64,000 nucleotides of DNA from positions 1 to 64,000 of the forward strand of contig JAEWFH010000025.1 of NCBI GenBank assembly GCA_023388955.1, written 5' to 3'. This document shows positions 7,993 through 17,246 of this stretch, piece by piece. Every line of letters begins with the position of its first letter. The stretch's first letter is position 1. The position numbers and the translations under genes were made by a program. The DNA comes from Pseudomonadota bacterium (lineage in GTDB: Bacteria > Pseudomonadota > Gammaproteobacteria > Xanthomonadales > Xanthomonadaceae). The notes below the pieces were generated by a model. It did no database searches. It was not told the origin of the DNA and worked only from the letters and a program-made list of their open reading frames with translations.

Positions 7993-10341
7993 ATGGATGG
8001 CCGCGTGCGAAACAGCTTCCGCTTCCTCCCCCTGTCGCTGTGCATCGCCGCCGCCCTGCCGGCCTACGCACAGGAGCCCGACGACTCGTGGCGGCTGTGT
8101 CCGCTGGAGGATGCGGTCCCGCCGTTCCTGGATGCCCCGGCCCCGTCGGGCACCGCCGCCGACCGGGAGAACCAGCCGACCGACATCTCCGGCGACGCCC
8201 TGCAAGGCAACCCGGACAGCACCCTGTTCGAGGGCAACGTGGAGCTGACCCGCGGCGACCAGTTCCTGGGCACCGACCAGCTCACCTATGACAGCCAGGC
8301 CGGCACCTACACCGCCGAGGGCAGCGTGCGCTACCAGGACTCGGGCATGCGCATCCTCGCCGAGCGCGCCCATGGCGACCAGGAAGCCGACCGCCACACC
8401 ATCGAGGACCTGCGTTACCAGCTGATCAGCCGCCGCGGCAACGGCGGCGCGGAGAAGATCGAGATGGAGGGCGAGCAGGGCCTGCTGCTGGGCTCGACCT
8501 ACTCCACCTGCCCGCCGTCCGAACGCGCCTGGGAACTGCAGGCCGACCGCATCGACATCGACACCGTCGAGGGCATGGCGGTCGCGCGCCGGGCCAGCAT
8601 CCGCATCGGCAAGGTGCCGGTGATGTACGTGCCCTGGCTGATGTTCCCCATCGACGACCGGCGCCGCACCGGCCTGCTGTGGCCCTCGGTCCGCCTGTCG
8701 GGCCGCAATGGCTTCGACTACGAACAGCCGGTCTACCTCAACCTGGCGCCCAACTACGACGCCACCCTGACCCCGCGCATCATGACCGACCGCGGGGCGA
8801 TGATCGGCGCCGAGTTCCGCTGGCTCTACGAGGGTGGGCGCGGCACCCTGGAAGGCACCTGGATGCCGACCGACAAACTTCCGGAGAACGAGCCGGAACG
8901 TTATGCCGGTTCGACCACGCCGCCCACCGACGACCGCGGCACCTTCAAGTTCAACGCCACCCACGCGCTGGGCGGCAACTGGCGCACGACCGCCAACCTC
9001 GGCTGGGTCAGCGATCCCCACTACCTCGAGGATTTCAGCAACACCCAGTACGGCATGTCGGCCTGGAACATACGCAGCTCGCTGGGTGTCTACGGGCGCG
9101 GGCAGCACTGGGACGCCGGCCTGATGGCCGACCACAACCAGCTGGCCGACTACACCCTGACCGAGCGCAACCTGCGCTACGACCGCCTGCCGCGTGCGTT
9201 CGTGAACTGGGAGCAGCCCATCGGGCGCTGGTTCCGGGCCGGCCTGGGCGCGGAAGCGGTGAAGTTCCAGCACGACGTCCGCGACGAGGGCTCCCGCCTG
9301 GACGTGAAACCCTTCATTTCCATGCCGCTGGAAGGCCCGAGCTGGTACCTGACGCCGAAACTGGCCTGGCGCTACACCGCGTGGGAGCTGGACGACAACC
9401 TGGCCGCGGCCAACGACGGCGAAGCCTCTCCGACCCGCAGCCTGCCGATCACCTCGCTGGACGCCGGCCTGTTCTTCGACCGCCAGGTGGAGATCGCCGG
9501 CGACAGCTTCCTGCAGACCCTCGAGCCGCGCATCTATTACCTCAACGTCCCCTACCGGGACCAGTCCGGGCTGCCGCGCTTCGACACCAACCCGATGACG
9601 TTCAGCTGGGGCCAGCTGTTCCGCGACAACCGCTACACCGGCCCCGACCGCCAGATCGATGCCAACCAGCTGACCACCGCCCTGACCACCCGGCTGATCA
9701 GCGAGGCGGACGGTCGCGAACGGCTGTCGGCGAGCATCGGCCAGATCCACTACTTCGACGACAGCCGGGTGACGCTCAATCGCAACCAGGCGCCACTGGA
9801 AGCCGGCCGCTCGTCCTGGGTCGCCGACGTGGGCGTTGCGGCGAGCGACCGCTGGACCATCAACGCCTCCTACCAGTGGGACCCCAAGGAGCGCCGCGAG
9901 GACCTGATCAGCCTGCGTACCCGCTACCTGATCGGCGACACCGGGGTGGTCAACCTGGGCTACCGCTACCGCCGCGACCTGGCCGAGCAGGTCGACTTCT
10001 CCTTCCTGTATCCGGTCAACCGGGAATGGAGCCTGGTCGGGCGCTACTACTACTCGCTGGACGAGCGCAAGGTGATCGAATCGATCGCGGGCGTGCAGTG
10101 GGAAAGCTGCTGCATGGCCGCGCGCCTGGTGACCCGGCGCTACATTCGCCACCGCAGCGGCGAGCTCGACGATTCCCTGCGTTTCGAGATCGAGCTCAAG
10201 GGCCTGGGCTCGGCCGGGCAGAAGTCCGGCGACTTCCTGCGCCGTGCTATTCTCGGCTACGAGCGCGACGACCTGTATCTGGTCCCGCCCTCCTCGCTTG
10301 ACAGCGACTCCTACGACCCCTCCCTCGACCCGATCCCATGA
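7993..10341 (+). CDS. lptD: LPS-assembly outer-membrane protein LptD
   Basis: A 782-residue protein that forms, with LptE, the translocon inserting lipopolysaccharide into the outer leaflet of the outer membrane. Seen: a signal peptide (residues about 5-26, ending AYAQ), a periplasmic OstA/LptA-like domain with repeating beta strands (about 60-200), and a long beta-barrel rich in alternating aromatic residues. Cysteines for the two inter-domain disulfides are present: Cys in WRLCPLED near residue 35, one in STCPPSE, and an adjacent pair in WESCCMAARL near the C-terminus. ATG 7993 has no clear Shine-Dalgarno; GTG 8005, which would start just before the signal peptide, is an alternative. The stop overlaps the surA ATG (ATGA), coupling the two outer-membrane biogenesis genes. 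Confidence 0.95.
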   Translation: MDGRVRNSFRFLPLSLCIAAALPAYAQEPDDSWRLCPLEDAVPPFLDAPAPSGTAADRENQPTDISGDALQGNPDSTLFEGNVELTRGDQFLGTDQLTYDSQAGTYTAEGSVRYQDSGMRILAERAHGDQEADRHTIEDLRYQLISRRGNGGAEKIEMEGEQGLLLGSTYSTCPPSERAWELQADRIDIDTVEGMAVARRASIRIGKVPVMYVPWLMFPIDDRRRTGLLWPSVRLSGRNGFDYEQPVYLNLAPNYDATLTPRIMTDRGAMIGAEFRWLYEGGRGTLEGTWMPTDKLPENEPERYAGSTTPPTDDRGTFKFNATHALGGNWRTTANLGWVSDPHYLEDFSNTQYGMSAWNIRSSLGVYGRGQHWDAGLMADHNQLADYTLTERNLRYDRLPRAFVNWEQPIGRWFRAGLGAEAVKFQHDVRDEGSRLDVKPFISMPLEGPSWYLTPKLAWRYTAWELDDNLAAANDGEASPTRSLPITSLDAGLFFDRQVEIAGDSFLQTLEPRIYYLNVPYRDQSGLPRFDTNPMTFSWGQLFRDNRYTGPDRQIDANQLTTALTTRLISEADGRERLSASIGQIHYFDDSRVTLNRNQAPLEAGRSSWVADVGVAASDRWTINASYQWDPKERREDLISLRTRYLIGDTGVVNLGYRYRRDLAEQVDFSFLYPVNREWSLVGRYYYSLDERKVIESIAGVQWESCCMAARLVTRRYIRHRSGELDDSLRFEIELKGLGSAGQKSGDFLRRAILGYERDDLYLVPPSSLDSDSYDPSLDPIP

Positions 10342-11648
10342 AGAAACTGTTCGCCTGCCTCATCGCCGGGGCACTGCTGGCGGGGCCAGCGCATGCACAG
10401 CAGGTGGCGCCGATCGACGGCATCGCCGCCGTCGTGGACGAGGACGTCATCCTGCGCAGCGAACTCGAGCGCGCGGTGGCCAACATCCGCGCCCAGTACG
10501 CCGGCCGCGAAGAGCAGTTGCCGCCACCGGCGGTGCTCGAGCGCCAGGTCGCCGAGCGCCTGGTACTGCTCAAGCTGCAGGTGGCGCGCGCGCGCGATAC
10601 CGGCGTGCGCGTGGGCGACCAGGAGATCGACCAGGCAATCGCCGCGATCGCCGCCCAGAACGGCGCGACCGTGCAGCAGCTCAGCGCCCAGATCGCCGCC
10701 GATGGCCTGGATTTCGACCAGTTCCGCGACTCGGTGCGCGAGGAGCTGATGATCCAGCACCTGCGCAACCGCTTCGCCCGCAGCGAGATCGCGGTCACCG
10801 AGGCCGAGGTCGACTCCGCTCTGCAGGCGCAGTCCGCCGGCGGGCCGCAGTACCACATCGCCCACATCCTGGTCGGCCTGCCCGAAGGCGCCACGCCCCA
10901 GCAGATCAACACCGCCCAGGAGAAGATCGAAGGCATCAAGGCCCTGCTCGACCGTGGCGAAATGGGCTTCGCGGCCGCCGCGGTGCGCTACTCCGACAGC
11001 CCCAATGCCCTGGAAGGCGGCGACCTGGGCTGGCGTGGCGGCAGCGAGATCCCGTCCGCGTTCTCGCAGATGGTCATGAACATGGCCCCCGGCGAGGTCA
11101 CCGCGCCGATCCGTGGCCCCAGCGGTTTCCAGCTGGTGCAGCTGGTCGACGTGCGCGATGCCTCCGCGGCGGACACGCAGATGGCCACCCAGGTTCGCGC
11201 CAGCCACATCCTGATCCGGGTCGGCGACGACACCGACCCGGCAACCGCCAAGGCCGAAGCCGACACCCTGCATGCCCGCCTGGCCGGCGGTGCGGACTTC
11301 GCCGAGCTCGCCCGCAGCCGGTCGCAGGACGTCAGTTCGCAGGCCGCCGGGGGCGACCTGGGCTGGTTCGTGCCGCAGCAGTTTGGCCCCGAGATGGCGA
11401 CGGCGGTCAACGCCCTGCGCGACGGTGAGGTGTCGGAGCCATTCCGCACCTCGGCCGGCTGGCACATCCTCAAGCGCACCGGTACCCGCCAGGCTGACGT
11501 CGGCGACGAGAACCGCCGCGCCCAGGTCCGCGACATGCTCGGCCGTCGCAAGCTGGAGGACCGCTGGGAGCGCTTCGTCCGCGAAATGCGCAGCGAGGCC
11601 TACGTCGACCTGCGCACCGTGGCGCTCGACGGTACCCGGGCCGACTGA
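10338..11648 (+). CDS. surA: Periplasmic peptidyl-prolyl isomerase/chaperone SurA
   Basis: A 436-residue periplasmic chaperone for outer-membrane beta-barrels such as LptD and porins. The N-terminal signal peptide ends AHAQQ (about residue 21), followed by a SurA_N helical domain (about 24-165) starting with IAAVVDEDVILRSEL. Two parvulin rotamase domains follow: the first begins at YHIAHILVGLPEG and the second at VRASHILIRVGDD near residue 290. A C-terminal helix (RREDR-like, about 395-425) completes the core. The length is close to E. coli SurA (428). Its start overlaps lptD by four bases, and pdxA begins one base after its stop, so the genes form one transcription unit. Confidence 0.96.
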   Translation: MKKLFACLIAGALLAGPAHAQQVAPIDGIAAVVDEDVILRSELERAVANIRAQYAGREEQLPPPAVLERQVAERLVLLKLQVARARDTGVRVGDQEIDQAIAAIAAQNGATVQQLSAQIAADGLDFDQFRDSVREELMIQHLRNRFARSEIAVTEAEVDSALQAQSAGGPQYHIAHILVGLPEGATPQQINTAQEKIEGIKALLDRGEMGFAAAAVRYSDSPNALEGGDLGWRGGSEIPSAFSQMVMNMAPGEVTAPIRGPSGFQLVQLVDVRDASAADTQMATQVRASHILIRVGDDTDPATAKAEADTLHARLAGGADFAELARSRSQDVSSQAAGGDLGWFVPQQFGPEMATAVNALRDGEVSEPFRTSAGWHILKRTGTRQADVGDENRRAQVRDMLGRRKLEDRWERFVREMRSEAYVDLRTVALDGTRAD

Positions 11649-11649
11649 G

Positions 11650-12642
11650 ATGGCATTGCCCCGGCTGGCGCTGGTCCCGGGTGAGCCGGCCGGCGTCGGG
11701 CCGGAGCTGTGCGTGCGGCTGGCCCACCGGGACAACCCCGCCGCGCTGGTGGCCCTGGCCGATCCGGCGGTCCTGCTGGATGCAGCCGGCCGCCTCGGCC
11801 TGCCACTGGAGCTGCTGCCTCCCGAAGCCGCGGCCAGTGTGCGTCCCGGACAGCTGGCCCTGCAGCCCGTGCTCGCCGCCGCCGCGGCCGACCCGGGCCA
11901 CCCCGACCCGGCCAATGCGCCCTCGGTGATCGACGCGCTGCTGCTGGGCGCGACCGGCTGTCTGGCGGGCGACTACGATGGCCTGGTCACCGGTCCGGTG
12001 CACAAGGCCGTGGTCAACCAGGCCGGCATTCCCTACACCGGCACCACCGGCCTGCTGGCCGGGCACGCCGGTTGCGAGGTGGTCATGATGCTGGCCAACC
12101 CCGGCCTGCGCGTGGCCCTGGTCACCACCCACCTGCCCTTGCGCGAGGTCGCCGACGCGGTGACCGCCGATGCCGTGGAACGCACCCTGCGGCTGTTGCA
12201 CGCAGCGCTGCGCAGGGATTTTGCGATCGACCGGCCGCGCATCGCGGTGCTGGGGCTGAACCCGCACGCGGGCGAACAGGGCCACCTCGGCCACGAGGAA
12301 ATCGAGGTGATCATCCCGGTGCTGGAAGCACTGCGCGCCCAGGGCATGGACCTGCAGGGGCCGCTTCCGGCCGATACCGCCTTCCTGCCCGCCCTGCTGC
12401 CCGGCTTCGACGCAGTGCTGGCCATGTACCACGACCAGGGCCTGCCGGTGCTCAAGCACAGCGGCTTCGAGCAGGCGGTGAACCTGACCCTCGGGCTGCC
12501 CTACCCCCGCGTCGCGGTCGACCACGGCACCGCGCTGGACCTGGCCGGGCGCGGCCTTGCCGACCCCTCGAGCCTGTTCGCCGCAGTCGATGCCTGCGCG
12601 GCAATGGCACGCGCCCGTCGCGAACGCGGAGCACGCGCATGA
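11650..12642 (+). CDS. pdxA: 4-hydroxythreonine-4-phosphate dehydrogenase PdxA
   Basis: A 330-residue enzyme oxidising 4-phosphohydroxy-L-threonine with NAD(P)+ in pyridoxal 5'-phosphate synthesis. Recognisable family segments: LVPGEPAGVGPEL at the N-terminus, TGPVHKAVVNQAG, GTTGLLAG and the metal/substrate His in TTHLPLREV, LGLNPHAGEQGHLG, and AMYHDQGLPVLK near the C-terminus with the last metal-binding His. ATG 11650 immediately follows the surA stop, and the stop overlaps the rsmA ATG (ATGA at 12639-12642). The location inside the lptD-surA-pdxA-rsmA block is the conserved gammaproteobacterial order. Confidence 0.96.
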   Translation: MALPRLALVPGEPAGVGPELCVRLAHRDNPAALVALADPAVLLDAAGRLGLPLELLPPEAAASVRPGQLALQPVLAAAAADPGHPDPANAPSVIDALLLGATGCLAGDYDGLVTGPVHKAVVNQAGIPYTGTTGLLAGHAGCEVVMMLANPGLRVALVTTHLPLREVADAVTADAVERTLRLLHAALRRDFAIDRPRIAVLGLNPHAGEQGHLGHEEIEVIIPVLEALRAQGMDLQGPLPADTAFLPALLPGFDAVLAMYHDQGLPVLKHSGFEQAVNLTLGLPYPRVAVDHGTALDLAGRGLADPSSLFAAVDACAAMARARRERGARA

Positions 12643-13472
12643 ATCCCGGTGGCTTCAGCGAGCCGGCCAAGAAGCATCTCGGCCAGCACTTCCTGCACGA
12701 CGGGCGGGTGATCGGGAAGATCGTCGACGCGGTCAACCCCAGGCCCGGCGAGGCCCTGGTGGAGATCGGGCCCGGACAGGGCGCGATCACCTTCCCCCTG
12801 CTGCGCCGCCATGGCGAGCTGACCGTGGTCGAGTTCGACCGCGACCTGATTGCCCCGCTCACCGCCGCAGCGGAAGGCGTGGGAACACTGCGGATCCTCC
12901 ACCGCGACGTGCTGTCGGTGGACTTCACCGCACTGGCGCAGGGGCTGGCCGTCGACGGCCCCGGATGCATCCGGCTGGTGGGCAACCTGCCCTACAACCT
13001 GTCTTCCCCGATCCTGTTCCACGCACTGGACCACGCCGCGGCGATCACCGATATGGTCTTCATGCTGCAGAAGGAAGTGGTCGACCGCATGGCCGCGGGA
13101 CCGGGCAGCAAGGTCTACGGGCGGCTGGGGGTGATGCTGCAGGCATTCTGCACGGTGACGCCGCTGTTCACCGTCCCCCCGGGCGCGTTCCGGCCACCCC
13201 CGAAGGTCGACTCCGCCGTGGTGCGGCTGGTCCCACTGCCGCCGGAACAGATCGCGGTGGAGGACCGCGCCCTGTTTGCCCAGGTGGTCCGCGAAGCCTT
13301 CGGCCAGCGCCGCAAGACGCTGCGCAATGCCCTTTCCGCCACCTGCGGGGCGGACGCCATCGAGGCTGCCGGGCTCTCCCCGCAGGCGCGTGCCGAGCAG
13401 GTACCGGTGGAGGGATTCATCGGCCTTGCCAATCTCCTGGCGCGCCAGCGCGGGGCGAAGGAACAGGACTGA
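12639..13472 (+). CDS. rsmA: 16S rRNA dimethyladenosine transferase RsmA (KsgA)
   Basis: A 277-residue SAM-dependent enzyme dimethylating A1518 and A1519 in the 3' hairpin of 16S rRNA during small-subunit assembly. Seen: KKHLGQHFLHD at residues about 11-21, the SAM-binding loop VEIGPGQGAIT near 42-52, VEFDRDL, the catalytic NLPYN motif near 115, and the C-terminal helical domain with FRPPPKVDSAVVRL and RRKTLRNAL. The start overlaps the pdxA stop. Downstream, 126 bases separate it from apaH; in related genomes apaG normally sits there, but the space is too short for it and no ApaG-like sequence is visible. Confidence 0.97.
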   Translation: MNPGGFSEPAKKHLGQHFLHDGRVIGKIVDAVNPRPGEALVEIGPGQGAITFPLLRRHGELTVVEFDRDLIAPLTAAAEGVGTLRILHRDVLSVDFTALAQGLAVDGPGCIRLVGNLPYNLSSPILFHALDHAAAITDMVFMLQKEVVDRMAAGPGSKVYGRLGVMLQAFCTVTPLFTVPPGAFRPPPKVDSAVVRLVPLPPEQIAVEDRALFAQVVREAFGQRRKTLRNALSATCGADAIEAAGLSPQARAEQVPVEGFIGLANLLARQRGAKEQD

Positions 13473-13598
13473 GGGTTCCGGAGCACGAAGCATGCCGCCG
13501 CATGCGCCGCGCCGCTCCCGGTTCATTACACTGGCCACCATGCACGCCTGCTCCCTCCATCCAACACGCCCTGCCCACTGCCGCGGAGTACTTGGCTG

Positions 13599-14570
13599 AT
13601 GGCCGTCTGGGCCATCGGTGACCTGCAGGGCTGTTACGACACCACCCAGCGGTTGCTCGAGAAGATCCGCTTCGACCCCGCGGCAGACCGGCTGTGGTTC
13701 TGCGGCGACCTGGTCAACCGCGGCGGGCAGTCACTGGAGACCCTGCGCCTGGTGCACTCGCTGCGCGGGCATTCCACGGTGGTGCTCGGCAACCACGACC
13801 TGTCGCTGCTTGCCATCGGCGAGCGGCGCGAGGAAGAAAAACGCAAGGTCAATCCGGACCTGCAGCGGGTGGTGCTGGCGGACGATGCCGGTGAGCTGCT
13901 GGGCTGGCTGCGCGGGCAGGAACTCATCCACGTCGACCGCGAGCTGGGCTGGCTGATGGTGCACGCGGGCCTGGCCCCCAAGTGGACGACGCAGCTCGCC
14001 CGCAAGCATGCAGCGGAAGTGGAGGCGGTCCTGCGCGGACCCGAATACGCCAGGCTGCTGCGCAACATGTACGGCGACGGTCCGGCGTGGAATCCGCGCC
14101 TGCAGGGCAACGACCGCTACCGTTCGATCATCAACGTCTGCACCCGCATGCGCTACTGCTCGCCGCGGGGGCGGGTCTCGTTCGAGGACAAGGGTGCGCC
14201 GGGCACCCAGCCGCCGGGGCTGTACCCGTGGTTCTCGGTCCCGGGCCGGGTCGAGCGCGAGCTGAAGGTGGTCTGCGGCCACTGGTCGACACTGGGGCTG
14301 CACATCAGCGGCGGCGTGCATGCCATCGACACCGGTGCGGTCTGGGGCGGCAAGCTCACCGCACTGCGCCTGGACGGCGAGGACCTGCAGGTGGTGCAGG
14401 TCGCCGGGCGCGACGTACCCGCCACGCCCCCGCGTCCGCGCCCGCCGCGCCAGGACGGCCCACGCCAGGACGGCCAGCGCCAGGGCAACCGCCGCCGGCG
14501 CGGCCAGGGCAACCGGGGCCAGGCCGGCAAGGGCGCCGGCCAGACACCGTCTCCGTCACCGGCGAGCTAG
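13599..14570 (+). CDS. apaH: Symmetrical diadenosine tetraphosphatase ApaH with basic C-terminal tail
   Basis: A 323-residue metallophosphatase splitting Ap4A and related dinucleotides into two ADP, including cap-like Np4 groups on RNA. The phosphoesterase motifs are intact: GDLQGCYD (residues 7-14), GDLVNRG near 36, GNHDLS near 64, MVHAGL near 121, and CGHWSTLG near the end of the fold. After the catalytic domain a tail of about 50 residues, rich in Arg, Gln, Gly and Pro, is added (from about base 14410); E. coli ApaH has 280 residues. ATG 13599 has GGAG nine bases upstream. The stop TAG shares CTAG with the stop of the convergent folA gene. Confidence 0.95.
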   Translation: MAVWAIGDLQGCYDTTQRLLEKIRFDPAADRLWFCGDLVNRGGQSLETLRLVHSLRGHSTVVLGNHDLSLLAIGERREEEKRKVNPDLQRVVLADDAGELLGWLRGQELIHVDRELGWLMVHAGLAPKWTTQLARKHAAEVEAVLRGPEYARLLRNMYGDGPAWNPRLQGNDRYRSIINVCTRMRYCSPRGRVSFEDKGAPGTQPPGLYPWFSVPGRVERELKVVCGHWSTLGLHISGGVHAIDTGAVWGGKLTALRLDGEDLQVVQVAGRDVPATPPRPRPPRQDGPRQDGQRQGNRRRRGQGNRGQAGKGAGQTPSPSPAS

Positions 14571-15073
14571 CGCCGGCGGTAGTCGACGAACTCGAACGCG
14601 TGCGCGTGCCGCGCGTCGGCGGGATGCGGCTCGCGACCGCCCACCTGCCACTGCGCCGGATCGAACCGGGGGAAGAAGACGTCCGCGTCCGCGACCGCGG
14701 CATCGACGTGGGTCAGGTGCATGCGCGTGGCGCGCGGCAGGCACAGCGCATAGACCTCGCCGCCACCGATCACCCACAGTTCCTTCGCACCCTCGGCGCT
14801 TGCCGCCTGCAGCGCCTGCTCCACCGAGGCCACCGGCTCCATCCCCGCGAAGGGCACCTGCCCGCTGCGGGTCAGCACCAGGTTGCGCCGCCCCGGCAGC
14901 GCGCGCCCCAGCGACTGCGCGGTACGCCGTCCCATCAGCAACGGCTTGCCCATGGTGAGCGCCTTGAATCGGGCCAGGTCGTCCGGCAGTCGCCATGGCA
15001 GGTCGTTGTCGCGACCGATCGCATGGTTGCGGTCCAGCGCCGCCAGCAGCACCAGTTCCGGCGCGGCGCTCAC
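14567..15073 (-). CDS. folA: Dihydrofolate reductase FolA
   Basis: A 168-residue enzyme reducing dihydrofolate with NADPH, regenerating the cofactor oxidised by ThyA. Visible motifs: [20 protein letters not shown] (substrate pocket with the conserved Asp in NDLPW), [16 protein letters not shown], the GRRNLVLTR strand, and [11 protein letters not shown] for NADPH binding. The start is GTG 15073, overlapping the thyA stop (GTGA), so translation is coupled to thyA. No ATG exists upstream of the conserved region in this frame before thyA coding sequence. Its stop overlaps that of apaH by four bases on the opposite strand. Confidence 0.95.
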   Translation of the reverse strand: MSAAPELVLLAALDRNHAIGRDNDLPWRLPDDLARFKALTMGKPLLMGRRTAQSLGRALPGRRNLVLTRSGQVPFAGMEPVASVEQALQAASAEGAKELWVIGGGEVYALCLPRATRMHLTHVDAAVADADVFFPRFDPAQWQVGGREPHPADARHAHAFEFVDYRRR

Positions 15074-15864
15074 ACCGCCACCGGGGCCCGGATCGCCGGG
15101 GCCGGGTCGTAGCCTTCGATGGCGATGTCCTCGAAGCGGAAGCCCAGGATGTCGCGCACCTGCGGGTTGAGCACCAGGCGCGGCAACGCGCGCGGGGTAC
15201 GCGAGAGTTGCTCGCGCGCCTGCTCCACGTGGTTGGAGTACAGGTGCGCATCGCCCAGGGTATGGATGAACTCGCCCGGCTGCAGGCCGCACACGTGCGC
15301 CACCATGTGGGTCAGCAGCGCGTAGCTGGCGATGTTGAACGGCACGCCCAGGAAGATGTCGCCGCTGCGCTGGTACAGCTGGCAGCTCAGCCTTCCGTCG
15401 GCGACGTAGAACTGGAACATCACGTGGCAGGGCATCAGCGCCATGTCCGGCAGGTCGGCCACGTTCCAGGCCGAGACCACCAGCCGGCGCGAATCCGGGT
15501 TGCTGCGGATCTGCCCGATCACCTGGTGGATCTGGTCGATCTCGCTGCCGTCCGGACGCTGCCAGCGTCGCCACTGCTTGCCGTACACCGGCCCCAGCTC
15601 GCCGTCGGCGCTTGCCCATTCGTCCCAGATCGAGACGCCGTTGTCCTTCAGGTAGCCGATGTTGGTATCGCCCTGCAGGAACCACAGCAGCTCGTGGATG
15701 ATCGAGCGCAGGTGCAGTTTCTTGGTGGTGACCAGCGGAAAGCCCTCCGCCAGGTCGAAGCGCATCTGCCAGCCGAACACGCTGCGCGTGCCGGTCCCGG
15801 TCCGGTCCTGCTTGACCGTGCCGTGCTCGAGCACGTGCCCGAGCAGCTCAAGGTACTGCTGCAT
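15070..15864 (-). CDS. thyA: Thymidylate synthase ThyA
   Basis: A 264-residue enzyme, exactly the E. coli length, that methylates dUMP to dTMP with methylene-tetrahydrofolate. Seen: [12 protein letters not shown] at the N-terminus, the WDEWA and GPVYGKQWR segments, the nucleophile Cys146 in [13 protein letters not shown], the [18 protein letters not shown] block and [12 protein letters not shown] with the dUMP-binding residues. It starts 3 bases after the lgt stop; a purine-rich GGGGGGAATGA run lies upstream of the ATG. With folA it forms the dTMP/folate pair downstream of lgt, an arrangement also found in other gammaproteobacteria. Confidence 0.97.
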   Translation of the reverse strand: MQQYLELLGHVLEHGTVKQDRTGTGTRSVFGWQMRFDLAEGFPLVTTKKLHLRSIIHELLWFLQGDTNIGYLKDNGVSIWDEWASADGELGPVYGKQWRRWQRPDGSEIDQIHQVIGQIRSNPDSRRLVVSAWNVADLPDMALMPCHVMFQFYVADGRLSCQLYQRSGDIFLGVPFNIASYALLTHMVAHVCGLQPGEFIHTLGDAHLYSNHVEQAREQLSRTPRALPRLVLNPQVRDILGFRFEDIAIEGYDPAPAIRAPVAV

Positions 15865-15867
15865 CCG

Positions 15868-16746
15868 TCATTCCCCCCGTGGCGCCGGCGCGAGCACCGG
15901 CTGGCGCCGGGACCACCAGCCCATCCAGGCCAGTCCCAATACGATCAGCGGCAGGCTGAGCACCTGCCCCATGGTCAGCCAGCCGAAGGCCAGGTAGCCA
16001 AGTTGGGCGTCCGGTACCCGCACGAACTCGACCAGGAACCGGAAGCACCCGTACAGCAGCGCGAACAGGCCCGCCACCGCGTAACGGGGTCGCGGCTTGC
16101 GCGAGTACCACCACAACACGCAGAACATCACCAGTCCCTCCAGCGCGGCCTGGTACAGCTGCGAAGGGTGGCGGGCGAACGGGTCCAGCGCGCCGGACGC
16201 GTGCAGCTGGCGCAGCTGCTCCATCGGCAGGCCGGTATAGGGCCCCAGGTCGGAGGCGGGAAACACCACGCCCCAGTTGCTTCCGGTGAACCGTCCCCAC
16301 AACTCGCCGCCGATGTAGTTGCCCAGCCGCCCCAGCCCCAGGCCCGGTGGCACCAGCGGGGCGACGAAATCGACCGTGTCCATCAGGTGCAGTCCGTGCT
16401 TGCGCGACCACCACCATGCGGCCGCCACCACCCCCAGCAGGCCACCGTGGAAGCTCATGCCGCCTTCCCACACCTTGAACAGGCTCAGCGGACTGGCCAG
16501 GAAACCATCGAAGGCATAGAACAGCACGTAGCCGATCCGCCCCCCCAGGATCACGCCCAGGATCCCGTAGAACAGCAGGTCGCCGAAGGCTTCCTCGTTG
16601 ACGCCCGGCAGCCGCCCGGCGCGGATCCGCCGCCGCCCCAGCCACCAGGCGATACCAAAGCCCAGCAGGTACATGACCCCGTACCAGTGCACGCGCACCG
16701 GTCCAAGTCCCAGTGCGATCGGGTCGATATCATGGAGGTGGATCAT
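15868..16746 (-). CDS. lgt: Prolipoprotein diacylglyceryl transferase Lgt
   Basis: A 292-residue inner-membrane enzyme transferring diacylglycerol from phosphatidylglycerol to the lipobox Cys of prolipoproteins. Seven hydrophobic segments are visible, with [15 protein letters not shown] at the N-terminus, [10 protein letters not shown], the periplasm-facing FHGGLLG and the Lgt signature [16 protein letters not shown] near residues 139-154 (the first G-R-x-G-N contains the essential Arg and Asn), and [15 protein letters not shown] 16746 begins the conserved MIHLHDIDP; the frame is open further upstream but overlaps the TPM gene. It lies 4 bases after the TPM-domain gene. Its substrates include lipoproteins annotated in this window. 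Confidence 0.96.
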   Translation of the reverse strand: MIHLHDIDPIALGLGPVRVHWYGVMYLLGFGIAWWLGRRRIRAGRLPGVNEEAFGDLLFYGILGVILGGRIGYVLFYAFDGFLASPLSLFKVWEGGMSFHGGLLGVVAAAWWWSRKHGLHLMDTVDFVAPLVPPGLGLGRLGNYIGGELWGRFTGSNWGVVFPASDLGPYTGLPMEQLRQLHASGALDPFARHPSQLYQAALEGLVMFCVLWWYSRKPRPRYAVAGLFALLYGCFRFLVEFVRVPDAQLGYLAFGWLTMGQVLSLPLIVLGLAWMGWWSRRQPVLAPAPRGE

Positions 16747-16750
16747 GCGC

Positions 16751-17239
16751 TCACAGGAAGTGGGGGCGATTGGGCAGCTCGTCTGCGTCGTGCTCGCCTT
16801 CGCGCTGCGGGAAATGGCGCTGCATCTGCGCGGAGATGAGCTCCACGGCACGCAGGACGCCGGCTTTGGGCTGGCCCTCGCGCAACCCGGCGGCAATGGT
16901 GTCACATGCCTCGCGCCACTGGGCGTCCGTCACCAGTCCCCGGTAGCCGCGGTCGGCGACGATCTCGATGTGGTGGTCCGCCAGCAGCAGGTAGACCAGC
17001 ACGCCGGAGTTGAGCTCGGTGTCCCATACGCCCAGCTCGCCGAAGGCCTGCCGGGCGCGGGTTGCCGAATCCACCCCGGACAGCACGGCGCGCGCCGGCA
17101 GCGAGGCCTCCACGGCGAAGCAGATCTCGCCGCGATGGCTGCGCTCGGCGGCGGCGATCGCCGCGGTGATTTCCTTCAGGCACGCCTCCGGGAACAGCGT
17201 GCGCGCGGACGGGGCGAACAGGTGCTTGAGCAGGCGCAT
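16751..17239 (-). CDS. TPM-domain protein without signal peptide
   Basis: A 162-residue protein containing one TPM (TLP18.3/Psb32/MOLO-1, 'TPM_phosphatase') domain. Characteristic pieces are [15 protein letters not shown], the [29 protein letters not shown] region and a C-terminal helix. It has neither a signal peptide nor a transmembrane helix, unlike the upstream paralogue, so it probably acts in the cytoplasm or at the inner face of the membrane. Its start at 17239 follows the stop of the larger TPM gene by 7 bases, and lgt follows after 4 bases. The biochemical role of bacterial TPM proteins is unsettled; I do not assign one. Confidence 0.85.
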   Translation of the reverse strand: MRLLKHLFAPSARTLFPEACLKEITAAIAAAERSHRGEICFAVEASLPARAVLSGVDSATRARQAFGELGVWDTELNSGVLVYLLLADHHIEIVADRGYRGLVTDAQWREACDTIAAGLREGQPKAGVLRAVELISAQMQRHFPQREGEHDADELPNRPHFL

Positions 17240-17246
17240 CAGGTCC

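Noticed and set aside
10311..11915. Long minus-strand frames opposite surA and lptD
   Set aside because: Codon pattern and lack of domains show they are shadows; surA and lptD on the plus strand are unmistakable.
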